A stretch of DNA of 28,047 nucleotides from a virus: the IMG/VR virus record IMGVR_UViG_3300007523_000064, positions 1-28,047 of that record; one strand, written 5' to 3'. Positions 1 to 6,703 of this stretch are shown here, piece after piece. A program made the position numbers and the translations under genes. Each line of letters starts with the position of its first letter. The stretch's first letter is position 1. Below the pieces are notes generated by a model. The model was not told the origin of the DNA and did no database searches. It saw nothing but the letters and a program-made list of their open reading frames with translations.

Positions 1-93
1 GTCGTCAAGAAGTGCTCGGTGTAGCTTGATCCACGGCGGTCGCCGGTTCCGGTAGTGCTGAAACTCAATCCAGTTCTTCGGAACAAGTCTCAT
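1..93 (-). CDS. Phage replication-associated protein, N-terminal fragment (partial)
   Basis: Only the first 31 codons are in the window; the gene runs off the left edge. It reads from an ATG at 93-91, and the start overlaps the stop of the upstream zinc-ribbon gene in an ATGA arrangement, so the two are probably translationally coupled. The visible protein starts MRLVPKNWIEFQHY and continues with RPPWIKLHRALLDD. From memory, this pattern (PKNW..FQHY..R.PPWIKLH..LLDD) opens a family of phage proteins encoded beside replication initiation or helicase-loader genes. The role is inferred from that resemblance and from the leftward, early-type orientation. The function-bearing part lies outside the window, so the product could equally be an uncharacterised regulator. 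Confidence 0.6.
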   Translation of the reverse strand, partial: MRLVPKNWIEFQHYRNRRPPWIKLHRALLDD

Positions 94-290
94 CCTTTTG
101 CCTCGCGCAAGGTCTTGCGGACAAGGTCTACGTTCTGGGCTGAGCGTTCCTTTGTGCAGCCGACGCACTGCCCACTGGTGACGTAGCGGACTTCACTTTC
201 GCAAGTTGGGCAGGCCCGCCCAAGGAGTTTCGTCCTGCCTGCCTTGGCGGCCTCTAGTCGCGTTTCCCTTCGGGGGGTCAGTTCATCCAT
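90..290 (-). CDS. Small zinc-ribbon protein
   Basis: A 66-residue protein with two Cys pairs, C27-x2-C30 and C42-x2-C45, separated by a short basic/aromatic stretch (EVRYVTSGQ). This is the layout of a treble-clef or zinc-ribbon finger. Small proteins with this kind of CxxC pair are common in phage early regions, but their role is generally unknown; DNA binding or a protein-protein contact is likely. The rest of the chain is charged and probably helical. Its stop overlaps the start of the partial replication-type gene, so both belong to the same leftward transcript. I saw no strong ribosome binding site before the ATG at 290-288. Confidence 0.65.
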   Translation of the reverse strand: MDELTPRRETRLEAAKAGRTKLLGRACPTCESEVRYVTSGQCVGCTKERSAQNVDLVRKTLREAKG

Positions 291-331
291 GGCGGTCTAA
301 ATAGCAAACGCAACAAGCAAGGTCAAACCTG

Positions 332-529
332 TCAGAGTTCTTCGCCGGGCTGGTTTGTTGGGGGTGTCGCGCCGAGCAACTCGGCCTCACTCAACCCGAC
401 CGGCAGCCGGTGGCGGTGCACTGGCCTCAGCTCGGTCTCGCGCCGCGGCGGGAAGTCGGGCACTACGGGCGGGACACATTCGCGACAAGTGCATGGGGAT
501 TCCAGAGGAATCGGCGCAGTGGCAATCAT
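332..529 (-). CDS. Probable small leftward gene, hypothetical protein
   Basis: An open frame on the minus strand encodes about 65 residues, starting MIATAPIPLESP, with a CxCxxC cluster at residues 13-18 and a Pro/Arg-rich middle. Codons show the G/C-rich third positions expected of this genome and the composition looks protein-like, unlike the part of the same open frame further upstream, which is only the shadow of the small terminase gene. It lies 41 bases before the zinc-ribbon gene and on the same strand. The start is uncertain: an in-frame ATG at 583-581 would give 83 residues, and the direct repeats at 521-558 would then be coding. Neither start has a clear ribosome binding site. I do not recognise the family. 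Confidence 0.42.
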   Translation of the reverse strand: MIATAPIPLESPCTCRECVPPVVPDFPPRRETELRPVHRHRLPVGLSEAELLGATPPTNQPGEEL

Positions 530-558
530 CCGGCAATCATCCGGCAATCTGGCAATCT
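521..558. repeat. Four tandem GGCAATC-core direct repeats
   Basis: Two perfect adjacent 11-base units GGCAATCATCC (521-531 and 532-542) are followed by two adjacent 8-base units GGCAATCT (543-550 and 551-558). The shared core GGCAATC occurs four times without spacers. It lies in the divergent zone between leftward early genes and the rightward late operon, just before the small terminase gene. Such a cluster could be an operator, a replication iteron set or a terminase recognition site (pac or cos). Sequence alone cannot choose among these. It may also partly encode the N-terminus of the leftward small gene. Confidence 0.7.
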
Positions 559-685
559 GGCGCGGGGTGGCAACGGGTTCCATGTGGCCAAGTGTAGCGG
601 ATGGGCTACGGGTGGTCAAGCGACTGCAGTGGCGAATCGGCAAGGCGTGGCGCGGGGCCCGGTGGCGCGGTAGGATGCGGGGCGC
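530..685. promoter_or_regulatory. Divergent control region between early and late genes, with TGGCGCGG repeats
   Basis: This stretch separates the leftward genes from the rightward operon, so promoters for one or both directions, or the packaging site, should lie here. I could not find convincing -35/-10 boxes in either direction. Besides the GGCAATC cluster, it holds three copies of TGGCGCGG: 558-565 and 648-655 (both extended by GG) and 663-670. The octamer GCAGTGGC occurs twice, at 516-523 and 625-632. Just before the small terminase start is TAGGA at 671-675, a possible ribosome binding site with wide spacing. Apart from these repeats I see nothing identifiable. Confidence 0.45.
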
Positions 686-1228
686 ATGACCAAAAAGAAC
701 GGCACAAACGGCAAGCCAAAGAGGATCGGGCGACCGCCTGAGCCGGTGCCGCAAGCGTTCGCTGACGAGGTGGTCGAGTGGATCGCCTCTGGAGGCATGC
801 TGCGCGAGTATTGCCGGCAGCCGGGGAAGCCTGCTCGGCAGACGATCGACCTGTGGCGGGACAAGGATCCAATCTTCGCTGGCCGCGTCGGGCGCGCGCG
901 CGACCAAGGGTTCGACGTGATTGCCGAAGACTGCCTCAACATCGCTGACTCCAACGGCCAGGACACGCGGGTCACCGACAAGGGCGACGAGGTGACCGAC
1001 GGCGACGTGATCCAGAGATCGAAGCTGCGCGTCGAGACCCGCCTGAAGCTGCTCGCGTGCTGGGATCCGCGGCGCTACGGCAGCAAGGTGCAACTCGGCG
1101 GCGACGGCGGCGCACCGATCAAGATCGCCGCGACCGGCCCAACCGTGCCACCAACCCGCGACCTGCTGACAGGCATCCGACGGCTGGCAGGCATGGCTGA
1201 AGAGTTGATGCCGGATGATGAGGAGTGA
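686..1228 (+). CDS. terS: Terminase small subunit (Sf6-like)
   Basis: A 180-residue protein expected to recognise the phage genome at the packaging site and load the large terminase. The N-terminus is basic (KKNGTNGKPKRIGRPP). A helix-turn-helix-like segment follows, with the family pattern in which a region near LREYCRQPGKPARQTIDLWRD precedes FAGRVGRARDQGFDVIAE at residues 64-81. Residues around 105-133 (VIQRSKLRVETRLKLLACWDP then RYGSKVQLGG) match the C-terminal signature of Sf6 gp1-type small terminases, which is thought to form the oligomerisation region. Length is typical. The large subunit follows after one tiny gene. The ATG at 686 has a modest TAGGA site ten bases upstream. The repeats just upstream are a natural candidate binding site. 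Confidence 0.88.
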   Translation: MTKKNGTNGKPKRIGRPPEPVPQAFADEVVEWIASGGMLREYCRQPGKPARQTIDLWRDKDPIFAGRVGRARDQGFDVIAEDCLNIADSNGQDTRVTDKGDEVTDGDVIQRSKLRVETRLKLLACWDPRRYGSKVQLGGDGGAPIKIAATGPTVPPTRDLLTGIRRLAGMAEELMPDDEE

Positions 1229-1320
1229 TGGACGTAGCCTGGGGCGTCGCTGTGGCCGTCGCCATGGTCTTGACGACCATCGCGATTGTGAGCATCGAAC
1301 GCGCCAAGGAATACGAGTGA
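1228..1320 (+). CDS. 30-residue single-pass membrane protein
   Basis: A very short gene whose ATG (1228-1230) overlaps the small terminase stop (TGATG), with a good AGGAG ribosome site at 1221-1225. The product is 30 residues: a short start (MDVAWG), a hydrophobic stretch of about 18 residues rich in Val, Ala, Met, Thr and Ile, then a charged tail (IERAKEYE). That is the layout of a small single-span membrane protein with the charged end probably in the cytoplasm. It fills the space between the two terminase genes exactly and its stop is 12 bases before the large terminase start, in the same frame. The function is unknown. A holin-like role is possible but nothing beyond size and hydrophobicity supports it. 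Confidence 0.6.
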   Translation: MDVAWGVAVAVAMVLTTIAIVSIERAKEYE

Positions 1321-1332
1321 GTCTCTCGACGG

Positions 1333-4077
1333 ATGACGAAGCCGGCTGACCGCGAGGCCGAAGCGCGCGAACGCATCCTGCGCGAGTTCGAGTCCGTGTG
1401 CCCAGGCATCATCGGAAACCCCTACATCCCGCACTGGCCAACGCCGCCGCAGCAACTCTTCCTCGGAGCTCACCTGCGCAAGCGCACGACGCAGCGCGTG
1501 TTCGAGTGCTTGTATGGCGGCGCGGCCGGTGGTGGCAAGTTGCTGTATGCTGGTGAGATGATCCCAACACCAAGTGGCTTCCGTTCGCTTCTAAGTCTCA
1601 GTGTCGGTGATGTCGTTTTCGGCCGAGACGGACTACAGCATGAGATCCAGGGCGAGTCGGAGTTGATCACGGCTCCCGCATACCGTCTACGGTTCGACGA
1701 TGGTGCTGAGTTGATCGCCCACGATGACCATCGATGGTTGACCTTCGACTCTGTTGAGATGGCGAGCCTGACGAGGAGATCCGAAGGATGGCGTGAGCAA
1801 CGTCGGCATAAGCGAGTGAGTGAGGTTGGTGGACAGAAGTCGAAGGCGTTCACGGCGATGATTGTTGCTCGAAACAGACTCATGATCGGCCGAGGATCTC
1901 TTCCTCCGACCGGTTCGGTTCGGACTACGTCGGAGATTGTCAAGACCATCAGAACGAGGTCTGGCCGAACCAATCACGCAATACCTGTCGCCGATCCGTT
2001 GGAGCTAGTGGCTCGAGTTCTTCCGATCGACCCATACGTTTTAGGCCTTTGGTTGGGTGATGGGACAACCGTTACCGGTGCGATCACGACGATGGACCAT
2101 GAGATCGTGGCGGCTATCGAAGCTGCCGGATACCCGATCACCCACGTCTCACAGAAACCAAACAACCGTGCTGCTACGTATCGGTCACCCGTCTTGTATA
2201 AGGCGCTGCGATCGGAAGGGCTGATCGGAAACAAGCATGTCCCCAACGACTACCTGTGGACCTCGAAGGAACAGCGACTCGCGTTGCTGTGTGGATTGAT
2301 GGATACGGACGGGTGCACCGACTCCCGTGGAATGGTTGAGTTCGGGAACACAAACAAAAACCTGGTTGATTCGGTTGCGCACTTGCTCCGATCACTCGGC
2401 CACAAGGTGACGGTCCGGGAGACCGTGGCGAAGCTCAATGGACGAGTGGTAGGGCCTTTTTGGCGTATCCATCTTGTGTGCCACATGCCGGTCTTCCGGC
2501 TACCGAGGAAGCTGGCTCGGCAACGATTGTCGACCAGGCGTACGACGAGGTTCCGATTCATCGTTTCCGCAGAACGGGTAGGACCTGTGCAGATGAAGTG
2601 CTTGAGCGTCTCGTCGCCAGATCACCTGTTCTTGGCTGGAGAGCATATGATCCCAACACACAACAGCGATGCGATACTGTCGGCGTCGGCTCAATACGCA
2701 TGGAAGCACGGCGAGTTTGCGTGCATCTGTTTCCGCCGCACGTTCATGGACCTCGCGCTACCCGGCGCCCTCATGGACCGCGCGCTCGAATGGTGGGGCG
2801 GACGCGATGACGTCCACTGGTCGGCGGCAACGAAGACGTTCACCTTCGCCTCGGGCGCGAAGGTCTCGTTCGGTTACCTGCAGCATGACATGGACCACCT
2901 GCGCTACAAGGGCGCAGAGTTCCATCAAACCAACTGGGACGAGCTGACCGACTTTCCGCTCGAATCCCAATACGCCTACGTCGGTCTGTCGCGCGTTCGT
3001 CGCGCCGCGAAGAGCACGGTTCCGCTGCGAACGCTGTCCGCATCGAACCCAGGCGGGCCAGGGCACACGTGGGTAAAGGCACGGTTCATCGGCGACCCCG
3101 AGGCCGGCGTGAAGGCACCGAACCTCTACATCCCCGCGCGCATCCGCGACAATCCGCACATCGACCAAGACGCATACGAGGAGGGTCTGATGCACCTGCA
3201 CCCGACCACTCGCGCGCAACTGCTCGACGGTGATTGGCGAGCGCGCGATCCCGGCGACTACTTCCGCGCCGAGTGGTTCGGGCCGCTGCTTGACCCTGCA
3301 ACCGACATGTGGCCCGACGCCGATTGTATCCGAATCCGGTGGTGGGACCTGGCTGCGAGTGAGAAGGAAGGCGCCAAGTTCACATCTGGCGTGCGCATGG
3401 CGAGGCACCGCATGGGCGTTCGCGCCATCGAGCACTGCAGGTCGTTCCAGGCGACACCGGGCAAGCGTGATGACCTCATCGTGCAGACGGCGCAGGCCGA
3501 CGGGTTTGGCGTCATCGTCGGCATCGAGATCGAGGGCGGCAGCGGTGGACCTGCGCAGTTCGAGGCGCTGTCGAAGCGGCTGCGCGAGAAGGGCTATCGC
3601 GTCGTCGGCGCGCGGCCTCGCGTCGGTGGTGTCGACCTCACCGACCGCGAGAAGGCGACGATGATCCGCCAGCCGGTGAAACAGGGCGGCAAGGCTGGGC
3701 GCGCGGATCCTGTTGCATCGTGTCTCGAGCGCGGCTACCAACGCCGCGGCGAGTGCCCCAACACCGGCGGGCTGTGGTGGGGCGTGGACCGAGACAAGGC
3801 AGTGACCGGTCAGCGGGATGGCCTGCGGCTGTTCCATGGCGCGTGGACGCAGGCGTATCTCGACATCCTGGAAGGGTTCCCCGACGGCGCGACTTGCGAC
3901 GAGGTGGACGCAACCAGCGGCGGATGGGCCTACCTCGAAGCGCACCCGTTCGGATTCAACGTACCACCGCGAGAGCTCAAGAAGCCGCACCAAGGCAACG
4001 AGCACACCATGCATCCTGCGGATAGGCACCGAAGCAAGGATGGCGACAAGGACAAGGCGGGAAGGTGGCGGCCTTGA
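1333..4077 (+). CDS. terL: Terminase large subunit, interrupted by an intein in the Walker A loop
   Basis: The packaging motor: an ATPase that pumps DNA into the prohead and a nuclease that cuts it. The precursor is 914 residues. Removing the intein (residues 70-444) leaves 539, normal for the family. N-extein residues 61-69 (YGGAAGGGK) join C-extein S445 to complete the Walker A loop. Walker B is at 530-538 (FHQTNWDEL, acidic D536 and E537), and the ATPase coupling motif is SASNPGG near 569-575. The RNase H-like nuclease has D672 (WWDLA), an acidic pair E732/E734 (IEIEGGSGG), and D856 with D859 (CDEVDA), in place of the usual DDQVDA. The ATG at 1333 is the only possible start, since an in-frame stop lies 15 bases upstream. 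ATP binding, and so packaging, should require splicing. Confidence 0.95.
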   Translation: MTKPADREAEARERILREFESVCPGIIGNPYIPHWPTPPQQLFLGAHLRKRTTQRVFECLYGGAAGGGKLLYAGEMIPTPSGFRSLLSLSVGDVVFGRDGLQHEIQGESELITAPAYRLRFDDGAELIAHDDHRWLTFDSVEMASLTRRSEGWREQRRHKRVSEVGGQKSKAFTAMIVARNRLMIGRGSLPPTGSVRTTSEIVKTIRTRSGRTNHAIPVADPLELVARVLPIDPYVLGLWLGDGTTVTGAITTMDHEIVAAIEAAGYPITHVSQKPNNRAATYRSPVLYKALRSEGLIGNKHVPNDYLWTSKEQRLALLCGLMDTDGCTDSRGMVEFGNTNKNLVDSVAHLLRSLGHKVTVRETVAKLNGRVVGPFWRIHLVCHMPVFRLPRKLARQRLSTRRTTRFRFIVSAERVGPVQMKCLSVSSPDHLFLAGEHMIPTHNSDAILSASAQYAWKHGEFACICFRRTFMDLALPGALMDRALEWWGGRDDVHWSAATKTFTFASGAKVSFGYLQHDMDHLRYKGAEFHQTNWDELTDFPLESQYAYVGLSRVRRAAKSTVPLRTLSASNPGGPGHTWVKARFIGDPEAGVKAPNLYIPARIRDNPHIDQDAYEEGLMHLHPTTRAQLLDGDWRARDPGDYFRAEWFGPLLDPATDMWPDADCIRIRWWDLAASEKEGAKFTSGVRMARHRMGVRAIEHCRSFQATPGKRDDLIVQTAQADGFGVIVGIEIEGGSGGPAQFEALSKRLREKGYRVVGARPRVGGVDLTDREKATMIRQPVKQGGKAGRADPVASCLERGYQRRGECPNTGGLWWGVDRDKAVTGQRDGLRLFHGAWTQAYLDILEGFPDGATCDEVDATSGGWAYLEAHPFGFNVPPRELKKPHQGNEHTMHPADRHRSKDGDKDKAGRWRP
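1540..2664 (+). mobile_element. Class 3-type intein with LAGLIDADG homing endonuclease
   Basis: A 375-residue protein intron between K69 and S445 of the large terminase. Block A reads LLYAGEMIPTPSGF, so position 1 is Leu and not the usual Cys or Ser. Block B has H133 and W135 (HDDHRWLTF), block F has C423 (MKCLSV), and block G ends PTHN with T442, H443 and N444, followed by Ser at +1. Trp in block B, Cys in block F and Thr in block G form the set that defines class 3 inteins, in which the block F Cys makes the first branched intermediate. Two LAGLIDADG motifs, LGLWLGDG (237-244, acidic D243) and LCGLMDTDG (319-327, acidic D326), indicate a homing endonuclease. Three 60-base lines counted inside the intein were about 52-58% GC, against about 68% in a line counted in the extein, consistent with acquisition from elsewhere. 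Confidence 0.93.
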
Positions 4078-4658
4078 ACCTCGGCGCATGGCGAAATTGG
4101 ATGCGCGGTGAACACTGCATCGTCGTCGGTTGTGGGCCATCGGCTCAACAACTTGGTATCGACTACCGCGCGCACTGGACGATCGGCTGCAACCGCGCGC
4201 TGACGTTCTGTGAGGCAGACTTCGCGGTGTGCGTCGAACCCTACCGAGACCGCGACATCTGGCGCGTGGTCACCGAGTCGCGCCCGCTAGTAGTGTTCAC
4301 ACACTTGCTAGCAGATGACCAGATCGGCCACCGCGCGCACCCGCGCATGGTGGTCATCGATACCCACGACGTGCAGACGTGGCTGACGCCTGGCGAGATC
4401 GATTCCCCGCCGCTGCGGCTGTGCCAGTCGCCGTTCTTCGCTACGGCGATTGCGATGCACCTTGGATTCGGAACAATCGGGCTCGTTGGTGTGGACTACA
4501 CTGAGGACCGATACCCTGACGTGAGCATGGAAACCGAACGATGGCGCAGACTTGACGAGATCGCGACGGGTATGGGCTCAGTGATCTGCAACCTCAACCC
4601 GGCGTCGAGGCTGTCTAGCATCCAGTCTGCTGACCGAAGCGTGATCCACCACAAGTGA
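4065..4658 (+). CDS. Rossmann-fold sugar-modification protein, MptE-like/DUF115-like
   Basis: A 197-residue protein. Near the N-terminus is a nucleotide-binding turn, CIVVGCGPSAQQL (18-30), followed by TIGCNRAL (39-46). Near the C-terminus is FATAIAMHLGFGTIGLVGVD (125-144). The GxGPS loop plus a late LVGVDY strand is the pattern of MptE-like and DUF115 proteins. Relatives of these sit in flagellin and surface glycan modification clusters, some with sialic- or pseudaminic-acid transfer roles. The function is therefore probably handling a nucleotide sugar, but the substrate is unknown. The GTG start overlaps the end of the large terminase by 13 bases; a TTG at 4074, after GGAAGGTGG, is an alternative. 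It opens a five-gene cassette of similar theme. Confidence 0.6.
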   Translation: MAALNLGAWRNWMRGEHCIVVGCGPSAQQLGIDYRAHWTIGCNRALTFCEADFAVCVEPYRDRDIWRVVTESRPLVVFTHLLADDQIGHRAHPRMVVIDTHDVQTWLTPGEIDSPPLRLCQSPFFATAIAMHLGFGTIGLVGVDYTEDRYPDVSMETERWRRLDEIATGMGSVICNLNPASRLSSIQSADRSVIHHK

Positions 4659-5284
4659 TTCGCGTCTTCGTAGGCACCGATCCGCAGCAGGCCGTCGCCG
4701 AACGTGCGCTCGCTGCCAGCATCCTTCGCAACACGCCTGGCGATGTGTCCATTACGTGGATGCGCCAAGGCGACAACGGATGGGACTGGGGTGGCCGTGC
4801 TGCCGGATGGGCGACGCCGTTCTCGATGTTCCGATGGTATGTGCCACAGACGTGCAACTACGAAGGTCGCGCCATCTATCTCGATGCCGACATGCTGGTT
4901 CTCGCCGACCTGCGCGAACTGTGGGAGTGGGAACTTCCGACGGATGCACCGGGCGCCTACTGCGGAAGGGACTCGCGCAAGGCCGACGTCATCCTCTGGC
5001 AGTGCGGCAACGCCGGCCGGTGGGACCGCGAGCAATACGAAGGGCGACACGCTCTTGTCCGCGACCTTGGCGGCGACGCGCTGCGTTGGCACAAGCTGCC
5101 GCCAGAGTGGGACCACTGCGACAAGATGGGACCGAATACGAAGATACTTCACTTCACCAAGCTATCCATGCAACCGCACAAGCCATACCCAGACATGTAT
5201 CCCTATGACCAACCCCACACCGACCCCGCAGCCTGCGAACTCTTCTGGAAATACGCGGTCGCTGGAGAAGCGCCGACGGATTGA
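4655..5284 (+). CDS. Glycosyltransferase, GT8-like
   Basis: A 209-residue protein, presumably transferring a sugar from a nucleotide donor with a divalent metal. It opens IRVFVGTDPQQAVAERALAA, continues with GWATPFSMFRWYVP (51-64), and has the DxD metal site in AIYLDADMLVLADL (73-86, D77 and D79). A late His in ILHFTK (H166) fits the third metal ligand seen in GT8 enzymes. Length is shorter than many GT8 enzymes but spans the core fold. The GTG start overlaps the previous stop (GTGA), so the pair is coupled. The acceptor is unknown: phage virion proteins, DNA bases and host envelope glycans are all possible. No membrane segment is seen, so it should act in the cytoplasm. Confidence 0.8.
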   Translation: MIRVFVGTDPQQAVAERALAASILRNTPGDVSITWMRQGDNGWDWGGRAAGWATPFSMFRWYVPQTCNYEGRAIYLDADMLVLADLRELWEWELPTDAPGAYCGRDSRKADVILWQCGNAGRWDREQYEGRHALVRDLGGDALRWHKLPPEWDHCDKMGPNTKILHFTKLSMQPHKPYPDMYPYDQPHTDPAACELFWKYAVAGEAPTD

Positions 5285-5810
5285 GATAGGACGCTACTAC
5301 GAGGCACACAACGACCCGCGCTACTCGATGAAGGAGTGGAGGCAGGACATCCTCCGAGACTGGCTTCGTCAGTTCCCGAGCGCGTCCTACCTCGACGTCG
5401 GATGTGGCAAGGCCGAATCGTTGCGCATCGCGAGGGGGATAGGTTTGAAGTCGCGAGGCTGCGACGTCGTCGACTACCTATGTGGCGAGGACAACATCGA
5501 CCACATCATGGGGGCGCACAGCCTACCATACGCTGGCCGATCGTTCGACTTGGTGACGTGCAACGACGTCATGGAGCACATCCTAGAAGACGATGTCCCT
5601 GGCGTGCTGCGCGAGATTCGTCGCGTCGCGGGGTTGGCTATCCTGCTCGGAATCAGCAGGAAGCCAGGTCCGCTACACGTGACGATCCAGTCAGAGGAAT
5701 GGTGGTTACATCAGGTCGAGGACATGGACGGATTCCAGAGTGTCCGGTTCAGAGATCGCATTCCGAAAGTGAAGCAGCCCTACGTCTGGATTGAAATCCT
5801 ATGCGGGTGA
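5205..5810 (+). CDS. SAM-dependent methyltransferase, class I
   Basis: A protein of about 201 residues with the class I methyltransferase fold. Motif I is SYLDVGCGKAESL (61-73), a later acidic strand is RGCDVVDY, and LPYAGRSFDLVTCNDVMEHI (107-126) is the typical Methyltransf_11 segment just before the substrate side. It probably methylates a sugar or small molecule made by its neighbours; the substrate is unproven. The start is uncertain. The ATG at 5205 overlaps the glycosyltransferase gene by 80 bases. An ATG at 5328 would drop the conserved-looking EIGRYYEAHNDPRYS segment. An ATT at 5280, overlapping the previous TGA as ATTGA with GGAG upstream, is a third option. The same open frame before 5205 is a shadow of the glycosyltransferase gene. 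Confidence 0.78.
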   Translation: MTNPTPTPQPANSSGNTRSLEKRRRIEIGRYYEAHNDPRYSMKEWRQDILRDWLRQFPSASYLDVGCGKAESLRIARGIGLKSRGCDVVDYLCGEDNIDHIMGAHSLPYAGRSFDLVTCNDVMEHILEDDVPGVLREIRRVAGLAILLGISRKPGPLHVTIQSEEWWLHQVEDMDGFQSVRFRDRIPKVKQPYVWIEILCG

Positions 5811-6703
5811 TCCTCTACACGCCTGACTACAACTCGCCGGGTAGCTGTGGCCACTTGGCGACGTTGGCTATGAGTGAGGGACTTACAAAACTCGGCATCG
5901 AGCACGACGTGCGGCGCACGAGACACTGGGATAGGGACGGCAACGAACTTGCCGACGTGTGCATCGTCAACGGATGGTGGAAGGCATTCATCGAGAACCG
6001 ACACATCACCAATCGAAACGTGGTGATTCGTGCGCAGCAGGCCGCCGGAAAACCGCCTTGGTGCATCGAGCGGGCGTTTCTTCTCGACCGCGAGGTGTAT
6101 TCGGCGATCAGCATCGGAGGGTTCTGTAGCAATGGCGGCAACTTCCGCGCTGATGGGATGCCGTCGGATCGGTGGAAGTCCTTCGGGCTCGAGCTCGAGA
6201 CGTGGAAGACTGGCGGCAATCACATCTTGCTCGCAGCGCAGGTGCCGTGGGATGCGCAGGTGCAGGGCAACCATGGCGCATGGATCGAAGCCACCGTCCG
6301 CGAGCTGCGGCAGCACACCGATCGCGAGATCCTGTTCCGTGGGCACCCGAAGGCGTGGCGACAGGGGAACCCCTACGGCGCGCTTAGCCGTGAGACGCTG
6401 GATGAGATGCGGCTATCGGTGCCGATTCACCAATCGCCGGATACGACATTCGAAGCAGACATCGTCGGGGCGCATGCCGTGGTCTGCTACAACAGCAACG
6501 TGGCGACGCTGGCGACCGTGGCGGGCTATCCGGTGTTCACCGGGGCACCATGCCTGGCGGACCCCATCGCATGCCGTGACCTGTCGCTGATCGAGACCCC
6601 GCCGCAGCGGGACCGCGACCAGTGGGCGTGGGATCTGGCGTATCGGCAGTGGCACGTCGATGAGTTCCGCGAGGCAAAACCATGGCTGCACTTGACGAGG
6701 TAG
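5801..6703 (+). CDS. Putative GT-B-type glycosyltransferase, capsule/Kdo-transferase-like
   Basis: A 300-residue protein. The C-terminal half resembles capsule polysaccharide transferases of the Kdo/KpsC type: a basic loop ILFRGHPKAW (177-186), then IVGAHAVVCYNSNVATLATV (221-240) followed by AGYPVFTG, the nucleotide-sugar phosphate-binding layout in which a Ser/Asn-rich loop follows a buried strand. The tail, with SLIETPPQRDRDQWAWDLAY near 262-281, resembles the end of phage and bacterial relatives that I recall being annotated as capsule-related. The N-terminus begins RVILYTPDYNSPGS, a first Rossmann strand. The ATG overlaps the methyltransferase stop by ten bases. The donor and acceptor are unknown. 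Placement within a run of glycan genes supports the call more than any single motif. Confidence 0.55.
   Translation: MRVILYTPDYNSPGSCGHLATLAMSEGLTKLGIEHDVRRTRHWDRDGNELADVCIVNGWWKAFIENRHITNRNVVIRAQQAAGKPPWCIERAFLLDREVYSAISIGGFCSNGGNFRADGMPSDRWKSFGLELETWKTGGNHILLAAQVPWDAQVQGNHGAWIEATVRELRQHTDREILFRGHPKAWRQGNPYGALSRETLDEMRLSVPIHQSPDTTFEADIVGAHAVVCYNSNVATLATVAGYPVFTGAPCLADPIACRDLSLIETPPQRDRDQWAWDLAYRQWHVDEFREAKPWLHLTR

Noticed and set aside
521-558. CRISPR array
   Set aside because: The units are 8-11 bases and directly adjacent, with no spacers. They resemble iterons or operators.
355-689. Three short plus-strand open frames before terS
   Set aside because: They are rich in Arg, Ala and Gly with no sensible composition or ribosome site, and they cross the repeat cluster.
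530-1093. Upstream extension of the leftward open frame across terS
   Set aside because: The part opposite terS is a shadow of a clear small terminase. Only the last 65-83 residues were kept as a possible gene.
2758-4140. A 460-residue open frame on the minus strand
   Set aside because: It lies entirely opposite the large terminase C-extein, whose motifs are unmistakable. GC-rich coding DNA often leaves the opposite strand open.
4704-5204. An N-terminal extension of the methyltransferase open frame
   Set aside because: It is an out-of-frame reading of the GT8-like gene, low in structure and rich in Arg, Ser and Thr.
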